This document shows positions 6,694 to 15,188 of a DNA stretch of 64,000 nucleotides, one piece after another. This stretch comes from Thermoproteota archaeon (GTDB taxonomy: Archaea; Korarchaeota; Korarchaeia; Korarchaeales; Korarchaeaceae). Every line of letters starts with the position of its first letter. Position 1 is the stretch's first letter. The stretch covers positions 202,626 to 266,625 of the forward strand of contig JAOZFG010000004.1 in NCBI GenBank assembly GCA_027491435.1, given 5' to 3'. The translations under genes and the position numbers were made by a program. The notes beneath the pieces were generated by a model. It made no database searches and had not been told where the DNA came from. It saw nothing but the letters and a program-made list of their open reading frames with translations.

Positions 6694-8012
6694 CACATCA
6701 CCTCCTTAAGAAACTCGTCTATAACATCTTCAAGGGTTAGCGGACCTATCTCCTGCAGTTCGTACTTGACGTGCACTGTCGGCTTGTTGACTTTGAGGTA
6801 GCGACCCAGGTCAGTGGGAGTGCCAAGCACTATAGAGTCGGCGGGTATCCTGTTCAATATGTCCTCCAGCTCCTTTATCTGCCTCTTGCTGTAGCCTACG
6901 GCTGGTAGGACCTCCCTAAGGTGGGTGTACTTCTCATAAACCTCCTTGTACGAGCCTGTCACGTAAGGCCTGGGGTCAACGATCTCAGCCCCTAACCTCT
7001 TGGATATCAAGTAACCGGCCCCGTAGCCCATCTCCCCATGGGTCACTGTTGGACCATCCTCGACGACCACTACCCTCTTGCCAGATACCAGATTCGGCTT
7101 GTCCACGATGAAGGGCACGGCAGCCATTATCACCTTGGCCTTCGGGTTCACCTTCCTGACGTTGCTCAACACCTCCTCCACCTGCTCGTTACATGCCGTG
7201 TCCACCTTACTCACTATTATGACGTCGGCCATCCTGACGTTTACGCTTCCTGGCCAATAAGTTAGCTCATGACCAGCCCTCAAGGGATCCACGACGGTTA
7301 TCATGAGGTCTGGCTTGAAGAACGGGAAGTCGTTGTTGCCCCCATCCCACAGAATTACGTCCCCCTCCTTCTCAGCCTCTCTCAACACCTTCTCGTAATC
7401 TACTCCGGCAAGTACAACGTTTCCTAGCCTTATATGGGGCTCATAGTCTTCCCTCTCCTCTATGGTAGCCTCATACCTGTCCAAATCATCCAGACTTGTG
7501 AACTTCTGCACTACCTGTTTTCTAAGGTCTCCATAGGGCATAGGATGCCTTACCACCGCAACCTTTAGCCCCCTGGCCTTCAAGATTTGCGAGACCCTCC
7601 GGCTAGTTGGACTCTTGCCTGCCCCCGTTCTAACCGCCGTTACCGCTATGACTGGCTTTGAGGCCTCTAACATGGTGCTTTTAGGACCTAGGAGCATGAA
7701 ATCAGCTCCATGAGCTTGGGCTAGGGCAGCTCTCTCCATTATGTACTGGTGAGACACGTCGCTGTAGGAGAAGACCACCAGGTCGACGTCGTTCTCCTCA
7801 ATCAGCTTTGGGAGCTCCTCTTCAGGAACTATGGGGATCCCTTCCGGATAAAGTCGGCCCGCCAGCTCTGGCGGATATGTCCGGCCGGCTATCTCAGGCA
7901 GCTGTGCGGCGGTAAAGGCTACTACCCTATAATCCTCGTTATCCCTGAAGAAGACGTTGAAGTTGTGGAAGTCCCTACCGGCCGCACCCATAATTATGAC
8001 TTTCCTTACCAT
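6693..8012 (-). CDS. Cyclic 2,3-diphosphoglycerate synthetase-like P-loop protein
   Basis: Two domains can be seen. Residues 1-115 are a Rossmann-like domain starting VRKVIIMGAAGRDFHNFN. Then comes a P-loop NTPase domain with Walker A TGAGKSPT (about 129-136), ILWDGGNNDFPF as a Walker-B-like segment and VIIVSKVD as a base-binding strand. This layout is that of proteins annotated as cyclic 2,3-diphosphoglycerate synthetase-related GTPases. True cDPG synthesis is a methanogen trait, and many homologues occur outside methanogens with unknown roles, so I infer only an ATP/GTP-dependent ligase. ATG 8012 was preferred; GTG 8027 or ATG 8024 are alternatives. It is translationally coupled to the creatininase gene. 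Confidence 0.8.
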   Translation of the reverse strand: MVRKVIIMGAAGRDFHNFNVFFRDNEDYRVVAFTAAQLPEIAGRTYPPELAGRLYPEGIPIVPEEELPKLIEENDVDLVVFSYSDVSHQYIMERAALAQAHGADFMLLGPKSTMLEASKPVIAVTAVRTGAGKSPTSRRVSQILKARGLKVAVVRHPMPYGDLRKQVVQKFTSLDDLDRYEATIEEREDYEPHIRLGNVVLAGVDYEKVLREAEKEGDVILWDGGNNDFPFFKPDLMITVVDPLRAGHELTYWPGSVNVRMADVIIVSKVDTACNEQVEEVLSNVRKVNPKAKVIMAAVPFIVDKPNLVSGKRVVVVEDGPTVTHGEMGYGAGYLISKRLGAEIVDPRPYVTGSYKEVYEKYTHLREVLPAVGYSKRQIKELEDILNRIPADSIVLGTPTDLGRYLKVNKPTVHVKYELQEIGPLTLEDVIDEFLKEVM

Positions 8013-8070
8013 GGTCACCCCCATCACCTACTAGGAAAAGGCTTTAACGTTTACCTGCTCGGGAAAGCCC

Positions 8071-9033
8071 GTGAGGGGAGAGGAAGAGTTAATAGACCTA
8101 ATAAGGGAAATTGTCGGGAGGGACGAGGAAGAGCTTCTGGGAATTGGTAGGGACGACGCTTCAGCGAGGAAATTGGACAAAGGCGTGTACGTGTTCAACG
8201 TAGACTCGCTAGCAGAGTCCTCCGACATGCTTCCTGGCATGAGTTTGAGCGACTTCGGCAGGAAGGCCGTCATCTTCAGCTACTCTGATCTAGCCGCTAA
8301 GGGGGCAAGGCCCCTATTCTTTATGGCATCGCTGACGTTACAGAGATGGAGGTCCACGAGGGATTTTGAGGAGATCATCAGGGGGGTAGAGGAGGGAGCA
8401 CGAGAGTACAACACTCACTTGGTGGGAGGGGATCTAGGCTCCGGGGACGAATTAAATATAGCGGGCTTTGCGGTGGGTAAGGTGGTAAATAAGCTGGTGA
8501 GCAGGTCGGGATCAAAGCCCGGTGATCTAATTTACGTGATAGGGAAATTCGGCCTAACTTGGTTGGCCTTCAAACACCTGCTCGAGGGGATGGAGCTCCC
8601 GAAGAGGTTGGCCTCTAGAGCTCTAAGGTCAGTCTACAGGCCAATCGCTAGGGTCAGGGAGGGCCTCCTAATATCGAGTTATGCCACCTCATGCGTAGAC
8701 AGCAGTGACGGCCTGTACAGGTCCTTAAAGGAGCTATCCAAATCGTCGGGGCATGGATTTAATGTGGAGAGGCTCCCCATAGATGAGGAGGTCCTTAAGT
8801 TCGTCGAGAGGAAGGGAATAGACCCGATGGAGCCAACATTTTACGGCGGCGAGGAGTTCCATCTGGTGTTCACGGTTAGCGAGGATGTGGCCCCGGCGAT
8901 GGAGGCGGACCTGAGGAGAGAGGGGCTCTCCCCAATAGCTATAGGGAGGGTGGTAGAAGGTAAGGGGGTACTATATAAAGGAGAGGAGGTTCCAGCTGGC
9001 GGTTGGAACCACTTCTCTCAATCCAACTCGTAA
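8071..9033 (+). CDS. thiL: Thiamine-monophosphate kinase (ThiL-like)
   Basis: A 320-residue AIR-synthase/ThiL-type kinase that would phosphorylate thiamine monophosphate to the pyrophosphate cofactor. Visible blocks are IGRDDASA (25-32), VFNVDSLAESSDM (41-53), the hinge segment YSDLAAKGARPLFFMASLTL, and HLVGGDLGSGDELNIAGFAVG (about 116-136) with the GGD metal site, then CVDSSDGLYRSLKEL (about 208-222) and GGEEFHLVF. These match ThiL better than SelD or HypE, which need a nucleophilic Cys or Sec near the N terminus. The first DD motif is slightly changed (IGRDDAS rather than IGDDAA). GTG start. The 3' end overlaps the convergent metallo-hydrolase by 16 nt. Confidence 0.8.
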   Translation: MRGEEELIDLIREIVGRDEEELLGIGRDDASARKLDKGVYVFNVDSLAESSDMLPGMSLSDFGRKAVIFSYSDLAAKGARPLFFMASLTLQRWRSTRDFEEIIRGVEEGAREYNTHLVGGDLGSGDELNIAGFAVGKVVNKLVSRSGSKPGDLIYVIGKFGLTWLAFKHLLEGMELPKRLASRALRSVYRPIARVREGLLISSYATSCVDSSDGLYRSLKELSKSSGHGFNVERLPIDEEVLKFVERKGIDPMEPTFYGGEEFHLVFTVSEDVAPAMEADLRREGLSPIAIGRVVEGKGVLYKGEEVPAGGWNHFSQSNS

Positions 9034-9653
9034 ACCCTCCCTGGTTCAGGCACTATAACCTGGGTCTCCAGCCCCATGGCCTTCACCTTAATTGAGAAGT
9101 CCTCCATCTCCTGAGGCTCCCCGTGTATTGGCACAGATACCAGGGGGACGAGCTCTTTCGCCATTTTTGACGCATCTTTAGGGCTTGCATTGGGGGAAGG
9201 TTTACCTACTGGTAGAAAAGCCACATCAACCGGGGAAAACGCCTGGAAATAAGAGGAGTATCCGGAGCTGTCCCCATGGAATATGGCCTTCCCTCCGACC
9301 TCGATCAGGTATACCAGCGGATGAACCCCCGGGTGAACGGCCCTAAGGGCATGCACTTTAGCGAAGTCCAAGTCCACCATCTCGCCTGCCTTGAGCTTGG
9401 TTAACTTATCGTCAGGAACCTTTCTCCTTATCAGCTTAAAAACGCCCTTATTGACGACTAAGTGGGGCCTATGAGCCTCGTATATAGCCTTTAGGTTCAT
9501 ATAATCGTAATGGCCACTGTGTTCGTGCGTGTAGAGTAGGAGGTCTACTCTATCCACATCGCTGGGCTTCACGAGGTCTCCTGGGTCCACCAATATTGAT
9601 ATTCCCTCAACCTCTAGGAAAACAGCAGAACGCCCTGCCCAGAAGAACTTCAA
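9018..9653 (-). CDS. Metallo-beta-lactamase-fold hydrolase (UlaG-like)
   Basis: A 211-residue single-domain hydrolase with the dinuclear metal motif THEHSGHYD (H43, H45, H48, D50), a further His at about 106, HGDSS (about 125-129) and a closing PIHGEP near 175-180. The short form lacking extra insertions resembles the UlaG/YtnP-type MBL-fold group, often annotated as Zn-dependent hydrolases of unknown substrate. The gene overlaps ThiL by 16 nt at its 3' end and overlaps the upstream cyclophilin-like gene by 4 nt, so it is in an operon with that gene. Substrate unknown. Confidence 0.85.
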   Translation of the reverse strand: MKFFWAGRSAVFLEVEGISILVDPGDLVKPSDVDRVDLLLYTHEHSGHYDYMNLKAIYEAHRPHLVVNKGVFKLIRRKVPDDKLTKLKAGEMVDLDFAKVHALRAVHPGVHPLVYLIEVGGKAIFHGDSSGYSSYFQAFSPVDVAFLPVGKPSPNASPKDASKMAKELVPLVSVPIHGEPQEMEDFSIKVKAMGLETQVIVPEPGRVYELD

Positions 9654-10036
9654 TCAGATCCCCTCTTCAACTTGACCAGCTTCCCCGTGTACAGCCTCTC
9701 TAAAACTTCAAGTCCCTCTACAACCTTTCCTAGGTAGCTTACCGGTTCTTTGAGCTTGGCGTCCCTCAACGCTATCACTATCATGCCCTTTGCCGGGGAA
9801 TAGCCGACTTGCCCCTTCCTTAGGAACCTCTTCTCCTTCTCTATCCTGGTCTCTATAGGAAATCTTATGTAGACCAAGTCTTTATCCTTCACGATCATCC
9901 CGGTCCTTGGGAGGTTTCCGAAAATCCTCTCGGAGGTGAAGGGAGAGAGGTGCCTTAAGAGCTCCAGCCTGACCCTATCTTGGCCCTCCTCAATCAATAT
10001 TGTGTACTTCTCAAGCCCTTCCTGTTTAGCTCTCAA
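9650..10036 (-). CDS. Cyclophilin-like (TM1367/DUF369-type) protein
   Basis: A 128-residue beta-rich protein. The segment YIRFPIETRI, then KGQVGYSPAKGMIVIAL, matches the barrel of the small archaeal and Thermotoga cyclophilin-like fold (GQVGY-P followed by a hydrophobic strand). Members are thought to lack classical prolyl-isomerase residues and their role is unknown. Start is a TTG at 10036 preceded by GGAGGTGG about 10 nt upstream; no ATG is available near the N terminus. The downstream metallo-hydrolase overlaps by 4 nt. Assignment to the family is moderate. Confidence 0.6.
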   Translation of the reverse strand: MRAKQEGLEKYTILIEEGQDRVRLELLRHLSPFTSERIFGNLPRTGMIVKDKDLVYIRFPIETRIEKEKRFLRKGQVGYSPAKGMIVIALRDAKLKEPVSYLGKVVEGLEVLERLYTGKLVKLKRGSD

Positions 10037-10207
10037 AAGCTTTAACCACCTCCTACATCGGATGGGAGGTCAAATCAGCCAGTAGAGTGTGAGTGAGGTA
10101 ACTAAATAAAGTTTCCCTTCAGATTCGCGTGCCCACTCAAATCAATTAATTTAACCGGAGAGAGATTGCACGAAATTAACTATAAATTGGGGGGCCTTAA
10201 GGTACCT

Positions 10208-10477
10208 CTAAGATCCCTCAGACTCCCTTTCAACCTTGACTTTTGCCTTGGCCCCTCTATATATCCTCAACCTTGAGTTGCCGTCCACGTAGACGACTAG
10301 TCCCTCCTCCTGGAACTGCCTCAACAACTTCCTAGCGACGCTCACCCTTATGTTGTACTTCATGGCCAGCGACTGAGGGGTCACAACCCTAGCCCTGGAA
10401 ACTTCCTTTCTTATCTGCTCCATGACCTTAGGGGAAACTTCTAGCTCCCTAGTTACCTTCTCAGCCTCGGCGCTCAT
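10208..10477 (-). CDS. rps25e: Ribosomal protein S25e
   Basis: An 89-residue small-subunit ribosomal protein with a winged-helix core. VSRARVVTPQSLAMKYNIR and SVARKLLRQFQEEGLVVYV (about 26-62) correspond to the conserved S25e region, followed by a basic tail. It binds the head of the 30S subunit. In archaea S25e is restricted mainly to TACK-type lineages, so the gene helps place the organism. It is monocistronic, with 171 nt upstream of the cyclophilin-like gene and its own promoter region at 10478-10560. Confidence is high from the conserved core. Confidence 0.92.
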   Translation of the reverse strand: MSAEAEKVTRELEVSPKVMEQIRKEVSRARVVTPQSLAMKYNIRVSVARKLLRQFQEEGLVVYVDGNSRLRIYRGAKAKVKVERESEGS

Positions 10478-10567
10478 ACCGACACCGGGTTATCCACAAC
10501 ACGTCAGTATAAAAACTCGCCGCCTGACGCGTGGAACTAGAAAATTAGGGAAAGGGGATTGCTCCCC

Positions 10568-11674
10568 CTACTCAGATCCCTTCTCGGCCTTATAGCCGAC
10601 AACCTTGTCCTTGATCTCCTCAATTCTCTTCCTAGAAAGTGGCAGCTCTGGGCGCTCCGGCAGTATTCCCTGAGGCCTGAAGAGGGCTATGAGTACTATT
10701 ATTGAACCTATTAACATGTACTCAAGCCAGTTCGGGTTTATTGGTATGTAGTTGGTCAGCTCCGACTTGTAAGCGTATATCAAGCTCCTGAATATTGAGA
10801 ATATCAGAGTTCCCAAGACTATGCCGTAGTTGTTACCGGTCCCCCCTAACATCATGAAGGCCCATGGCCAGAAGGTCCAGGTCAACCTGTTGTAAGTCAG
10901 GGCCTTAAAGCTACCGGTGTATGTGGCCCAAAGGGCTCCTCCTATAGCTGCTAGAGCTCCACCTATTATAAGGGCTTGAGCCCTCAGCTTAACTATGTCC
11001 TTGCCGTACACCTTAGCGGCCAGCTCATTATCCCTCATGGCCTTGAGGGCCCTTCCAAACGGGGACTTAGCCAAGCTCTGAACGTAAATTAGAACTAGTA
11101 TTGCTATCCCCAGTATTATCATGGTGCTCCCAAGGTACTTTATCTTACCTGTGCCAACGAACCTGAACAGGTCGGGGACAACTATACCAGCAGTACCGCC
11201 AGCTAGCGGGTCATAGTACTTCCCTATTATCTGGAGAGCGTCTCCGAAGGCGAGGAGGGTTATCCCTAGGTAAGCCTCTTTAAGCCTTATGGCAGGGTAC
11301 GAGACTATGTAGCCTATGAAGCCGCCAAAGGCTGCAGCTATTATCAGGGACATGATCAACATAGCTATTGAGAGTCCAGGATTCTGGGAGAATATTGAGT
11401 TCAGCTTCTCCACTATCTGTAGGTTCTGATCCCCTACGTATTCCACGCCCCAAGGCATTCCGAACATGGCCGCCATTATCCTTCCTGCTATCGCTCCAGC
11501 AGCTATCGCTCCAGCTAGTACAGCAAGCACCCTGCCGAACTGAGGTATGCCGGCGAACCCAGTCTCTAGGTTAAGGCTCAGGGTCACTATAAGGAATATG
11601 GCCATGTTTATTAGAATGCTTAACAGGAGTGGGTTAGTTAGTAAGTCCAACACATCGCTCAACATAGGAATCAC
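10568..11674 (-). CDS. livM: Branched-chain amino-acid ABC transporter permease LivM
   Basis: A 368-residue polytopic inner-membrane subunit with about nine hydrophobic segments. The LivM loop that contacts the ATPase is visible as SPFGRALKAMRDNELAA (about 210-226), followed by GAALAAIGGALWATYTG-like small-residue segments and GGTGNNYGIVLGTLIF. It pairs with LivH to form the channel for leucine, isoleucine, valine or related substrates. The ATG overlaps the livH stop by 4 nt, so the two are translationally coupled. The C-terminal tail is charged and cytoplasmic. Substrate within the hydrophobic amino-acid and amide family is not certain. Confidence 0.92.
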   Translation of the reverse strand: MIPMLSDVLDLLTNPLLLSILINMAIFLIVTLSLNLETGFAGIPQFGRVLAVLAGAIAAGAIAGRIMAAMFGMPWGVEYVGDQNLQIVEKLNSIFSQNPGLSIAMLIMSLIIAAAFGGFIGYIVSYPAIRLKEAYLGITLLAFGDALQIIGKYYDPLAGGTAGIVVPDLFRFVGTGKIKYLGSTMIILGIAILVLIYVQSLAKSPFGRALKAMRDNELAAKVYGKDIVKLRAQALIIGGALAAIGGALWATYTGSFKALTYNRLTWTFWPWAFMMLGGTGNNYGIVLGTLIFSIFRSLIYAYKSELTNYIPINPNWLEYMLIGSIIVLIALFRPQGILPERPELPLSRKRIEEIKDKVVGYKAEKGSE

Positions 11675-12630
11675 CTCCTCTTTAACTTACTGAAGACCTT
11701 CTCCCAGTTTATCCCTGCCAATCCCTGCGGGTATACTAGGAGCGTGGCGGCCATGGCGAGTAGAGGGATCAAGGGCTCATAGACCACTAGTTGCCTACCG
11801 AAGATGCTGGCTATTAAGTTTATCAGAATGTACTCGCTAAGGCCTATCAGATATCCGCCTAGAAAGGACCCGTATATGGAGTAGAGACCACCGACTATGG
11901 AGGCAGCGAACTCAGGAACTATCACCACGTTACCTGTGTATGGGTTGCCACTTATGACTAGGGAAAGGACAGCCCCACCTAGTCCGGCCAAGGCCCCTCC
12001 AACGAACCAGGATACTAAGTATATCACCTCGGTGTTAATTCCTAGGATTGAGGCTAAGTCTGGGTTCTCCACGGTGACTCTGAAAGCTATACCAAACTTG
12101 GTTCTGGTTAGCGTGAAGTAAAAGAACAGCGCTATGGCTACCACTATCAGCACTGATACTATGGTTATCGCCTTCAATTTGAAACCAGCTACCTCGCCCA
12201 ACACCATGTCGTGAGTGGTGAGCACTATTAGCCTTGAGTTAACCTTGTATTCACTCGTCAGATAATCGGCGAACACGTTTATAAATGCAAAGAATATAAG
12301 GTCTATGCCTAGAGTTGACATCATTAAGGTGACCATGTCGGCCCCCTTCTTCAAGAGCCACTTGTTGACTACCACGTAAGTTATGACTCCCAAAATTCCT
12401 GAGAACAGAAAGGCTACTGGGAAGTAATAGTAGGGGTTCCCTCCGAAGAAGACCTTGTAGAGGGAGAATATTATGTAGAAGCCCCACGCCGTCATTGACG
12501 CGTGAGCGAAGTTGAAGGTGCCTGTGGTCATGTAGATTAGCGTAATACCAGCAGCTGCGAGGGCTATTCCCCCGGAGTAGCCTATGGCCGTCATGATCAC
12601 CTGAATGAAAGAGCTTGAAACCATCAGCAT
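11671..12630 (-). CDS. livH: Branched-chain amino-acid ABC transporter permease LivH
   Basis: A 319-residue membrane protein with about eight segments and LivH hallmarks: GGIALAAAGITLIYMTTGTFNFAHAS near the N terminus (the G-x-x-N-x-AHGS-like motif), TRTKFGIAFRVTVENPDLASILGI as the coupling loop, and GGALAGLGGAVLSLV. It is the partner of LivM in the transport channel. The gene is divergently arranged from the binding-protein gene with a 242-nt control region between, which can coordinate both transcripts. ATG start with no close alternative. Confidence 0.93.
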   Translation of the reverse strand: MLMVSSSFIQVIMTAIGYSGGIALAAAGITLIYMTTGTFNFAHASMTAWGFYIIFSLYKVFFGGNPYYYFPVAFLFSGILGVITYVVVNKWLLKKGADMVTLMMSTLGIDLIFFAFINVFADYLTSEYKVNSRLIVLTTHDMVLGEVAGFKLKAITIVSVLIVVAIALFFYFTLTRTKFGIAFRVTVENPDLASILGINTEVIYLVSWFVGGALAGLGGAVLSLVISGNPYTGNVVIVPEFAASIVGGLYSIYGSFLGGYLIGLSEYILINLIASIFGRQLVVYEPLIPLLAMAATLLVYPQGLAGINWEKVFSKLKRR

Positions 12631-12872
12631 ATTTACAACCTCCCGCCGAGGCTGGGGACGTGAATTGTGTCGGACCTACATATTATAAAACTTAAAGGTT
12701 TGTCTAAAGGGCCTTAAAGCCTGTTTTCTAGGTCCCGTTTACCTGATACTCAAAATCTAATACTTTTGGGTTCGAAAACGCTTCCGAAAGCCCCCGCTTA
12801 CATAGAAACGGTTATATATAACACTTCCCTCGATGCCCGGGGTTATTCCCCGACGTATGATGGGGTGATATT
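12631..12872. promoter_or_regulatory. Divergent control region of the liv genes
   Basis: The gap carries a strong TATA box TTATATATAA (12812-12821) about 52 nt ahead of the binding-protein ATG, and on the reverse strand an AT-rich TATA-like stretch at 12678-12694 about 50 nt ahead of livH. A regulator binding between them could control uptake in both directions. No obvious long inverted repeat was seen. Confidence 0.55.
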
Positions 12873-14276
12873 ATGTCCCAGAAAACCGCCTACGTACTCA
12901 TGTTAGTACTCCTTCTAGTGGGCATTGGAATAGGATACGCCATCGGAGGTGGAGGAGGCGCTGCCAAGACCGTCACCGTCACCGGTCCTGCCAAGACTGT
13001 CACAGTCACGATTACCAAGACCGCTGCCACAACTCCTGCTAAGACCACCACCCAAGCTCCAGCAAGCAAGCTCAAGGGTGAGATACCCATAGGGGCTCTG
13101 CTCGGCCTGACTGGAGGTTTGTCTTCCTACGGAGAGAATAGCAAGGCAGCCTTGGAGCTGGCTGAGAAGGAGATAAATGACTGGCTCGCCTCTAAGGGAG
13201 CTGCCTGGAGGATAAAGGTCTACTATGAGGACACCGCCACTGACCCCAAGACCGCTCTGGACAAGGTTCAGGCCCTGCAGGCCAGAGGCGTCAAGATATT
13301 CATAGGTCCCATGAGCAGCGCCGAGGTTAAGGAGATAAAGAGCTACGCAGATAGCAACAAGTTGCTGATAATATCCCAGTCCTCAACTTCACCTAGGCTG
13401 GCCATACCCAACGATATGATATACAGGTTCTGTCCCACCGACGAGATACAGGGTCCTGCCACCGCCACTGCTATGTATGAGTTGGGAGTTAGGTACGTCG
13501 TCCAGGTCTGGAGAGGCGACGAGTGGGGTGACGCTCTAGCCGCTAGGATAGACGAAGACTTCGAGGCCATACTTAAGAAGAAGGGTGAGCAGGGCGAGAT
13601 ATACGGCAAGAAGAACGGCAAGGGTATAAGGTATGACCCGCAGGCCGCTGAGTTCTCTGCAGTCGTGGCTCAGCTTGATGCCCTCGTCAGCGAGCTCATA
13701 GACAAGTACGGAGCCGACAAGGTTGGAGTCTCCTTCATAGGGTTCAACGAGTACGTGCAGTTTGCCGCCGTTGCCTCTCAGTACGAGTCCCTCAAGAAGG
13801 TCAAGTGGTTCGGATCTGATGGGACTGCTCTGCTCAGTGAGATAGTTGAGAACAAGGATGCTGCAGCCTTCGGATACGAGACCAAGTTCATAAGCCCGAT
13901 ATTCGGTGCTGAGTCCCCGGTGAAGAAGAAGGTCGAGGAGTACGTCAAGAAGAAGCTCGGTAGGGCACCTGACAGCTACGCCTACGCTGCTTATGACGCT
14001 CTCTGGGCTGTTGCTAAGGCCCTCGATCAGATAGGTGAGTACGATCCCGTTAAGGTCGCCAAGCTCCTGCCCGAGATAGTGAAGAACCTCAACGGAGCCA
14101 CCGGAAACTTCGAGCTCAACGAGAACGGCGATAGGGCCGCTTCAGACTACCTGTTCTGGATGCCCTACAAGAAGTCCGACGGCACCTACGAGTGGAGGCT
14201 TGCCGGCATCTACAAGTACACCACTTCCAGCATGGTCTGGGAGGACTGGTTCTTAAAAGAGATTGGCAGGAAATAA
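12873..14276 (+). CDS. livJ: ABC transporter substrate-binding protein (branched-chain amino-acid type)
   Basis: A 467-residue extracellular binding protein. Residues 7-27 form a hydrophobic signal or anchor segment, followed by a Thr/Val/Lys-rich linker (about 33-66) like the glycosylated stalks of archaeal binding proteins. No lipobox Cys is present, so it is probably held by the uncleaved N-terminal helix. The mature part begins with EIPIGALLGLTGGLSSYGE and contains FIGPMSSAEVKEIK and SQSSTSPRLA, typical of the type I periplasmic-binding fold of LivJ/LivK proteins. ATG 12873 follows ATGGGGTGATATT. It lies upstream of livG and livF, completing the transporter. Confidence 0.93.
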   Translation: MSQKTAYVLMLVLLLVGIGIGYAIGGGGGAAKTVTVTGPAKTVTVTITKTAATTPAKTTTQAPASKLKGEIPIGALLGLTGGLSSYGENSKAALELAEKEINDWLASKGAAWRIKVYYEDTATDPKTALDKVQALQARGVKIFIGPMSSAEVKEIKSYADSNKLLIISQSSTSPRLAIPNDMIYRFCPTDEIQGPATATAMYELGVRYVVQVWRGDEWGDALAARIDEDFEAILKKKGEQGEIYGKKNGKGIRYDPQAAEFSAVVAQLDALVSELIDKYGADKVGVSFIGFNEYVQFAAVASQYESLKKVKWFGSDGTALLSEIVENKDAAAFGYETKFISPIFGAESPVKKKVEEYVKKKLGRAPDSYAYAAYDALWAVAKALDQIGEYDPVKVAKLLPEIVKNLNGATGNFELNENGDRAASDYLFWMPYKKSDGTYEWRLAGIYKYTTSSMVWEDWFLKEIGRK

Positions 14277-14400
14277 ACAAAAATACTCATCTTCTCTATT
14301 TTTATATTGATTGTTATTGACTATATATCATTGATTCGTATATGCTTATACCAAAATTTTACTGATCGATTCCATAAACTTATTATTTATACTGATCGAG
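14277..14400 (+). terminator. T-rich terminator and AT-rich spacer after livJ
   Basis: Just after the binding-protein stop the sequence turns AT-rich, with T tracts around 14297-14305 and further downstream. Such tracts act as archaeal terminators and could attenuate read-through into livG, giving more binding protein than ATPase. Confidence 0.4.
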
Positions 14401-14416
14401 TAGCGAGGTGGTGGGC

Positions 14417-15184
14417 TTGACCAACGAGAAATCCGAGTACATCTTGATCACTGAGAACCTCACCAAGAGGTTCGGTGGGCTAATAGCAGTGAACAATGTG
14501 TCAATTAAGGTTAAGAGGAACTCCCTGACCATGTTGATGGGCCCCAACGGTGCTGGTAAATCCACTTTCGTTAATACTTGTACTGGAGTGCTCAAGCCTG
14601 ATGGAGGGAAGGTAATATTCGACGGCGTCGACATAACTGGATGGCCGCCCCACAAAGTTTACAGGGCCGGCTTCGTGAGAACTTTCCAAATTCCAGCCCC
14701 CTTCCAGAAGCTTACTGTGCTTGAAAACGTGCTTGCTTCAATGAGTCACAGTGGAGAAAGCCCGATAAGGGCTCCAATAAGGCCTCTTTGGATCAAAGAG
14801 GAAGAGGAGAAGGTTGAAAGGGCGTTTGAAATACTGAAGAACGTGGGCCTAGAGGATCACTGGGACGTCGAGGCCTTCAGGCTTGGAGGGGGGCAACTTA
14901 AGATGTTGGAGGTCTCAAGAGCGTTAGCTACGGGAGCTAAGCTAATAGCCCTGGACGAGCCGATAGGAGGAGTGGACCCAGCCTACGCCGGAAACATACT
15001 AACCTACGTGAGCAACTTAAGGAAGAAGTGGGATGTCACCTTCCTGTTGATAGAGCACAGAATAGACATAGCTCTGCCCTTCGCCGATTACGTTTATGTG
15101 ATGGACAGGGGCAAGCTGATAGCGGAAGGCCTACCGGATGAGGTTGCAAATAACCCGAAGGTTATAGAAATATACATAGGGTGA
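14417..15184 (+). CDS. livG: Branched-chain amino-acid ABC transporter ATPase LivG
   Basis: A 255-residue cytoplasmic ATPase. Walker A GPNGAGKS lies at about 43-50, the Q-loop in VRTFQIPAPF, the signature LGGGQLKMLEVSRAL (canonical LSGGQ with Ser replaced by Gly), Walker B LIALDEPIGGVDP, and the switch His in LLIEHRIDI. LivG-specific features include GGLIAVNNVS and the ITGWPPHKVYRAGFVRTFQ stretch. The start is ambiguous: TTG 14417 sits 6 nt after GAGGTG, while GTG 14408 and GTG 14411 overlap that site. It is 4 nt from livF. Confidence 0.92.
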   Translation: MTNEKSEYILITENLTKRFGGLIAVNNVSIKVKRNSLTMLMGPNGAGKSTFVNTCTGVLKPDGGKVIFDGVDITGWPPHKVYRAGFVRTFQIPAPFQKLTVLENVLASMSHSGESPIRAPIRPLWIKEEEEKVERAFEILKNVGLEDHWDVEAFRLGGGQLKMLEVSRALATGAKLIALDEPIGGVDPAYAGNILTYVSNLRKKWDVTFLLIEHRIDIALPFADYVYVMDRGKLIAEGLPDEVANNPKVIEIYIG

Positions 15185-15188
15185 TCCT

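Noticed and set aside
6693-8012. True cyclic 2,3-diphosphoglycerate synthetase
   Set aside because: Only the family-level P-loop and N-terminal motifs can be seen; cDPG production is known from methanogens and no supporting pathway genes are here, so only a -like name is given.
12960-13070. Simple-sequence repeat in the binding-protein gene
   Set aside because: The ACC/GTC-rich stretch encodes the Thr/Val/Lys linker and is a normal glycosylated stalk rather than a DNA repeat element.
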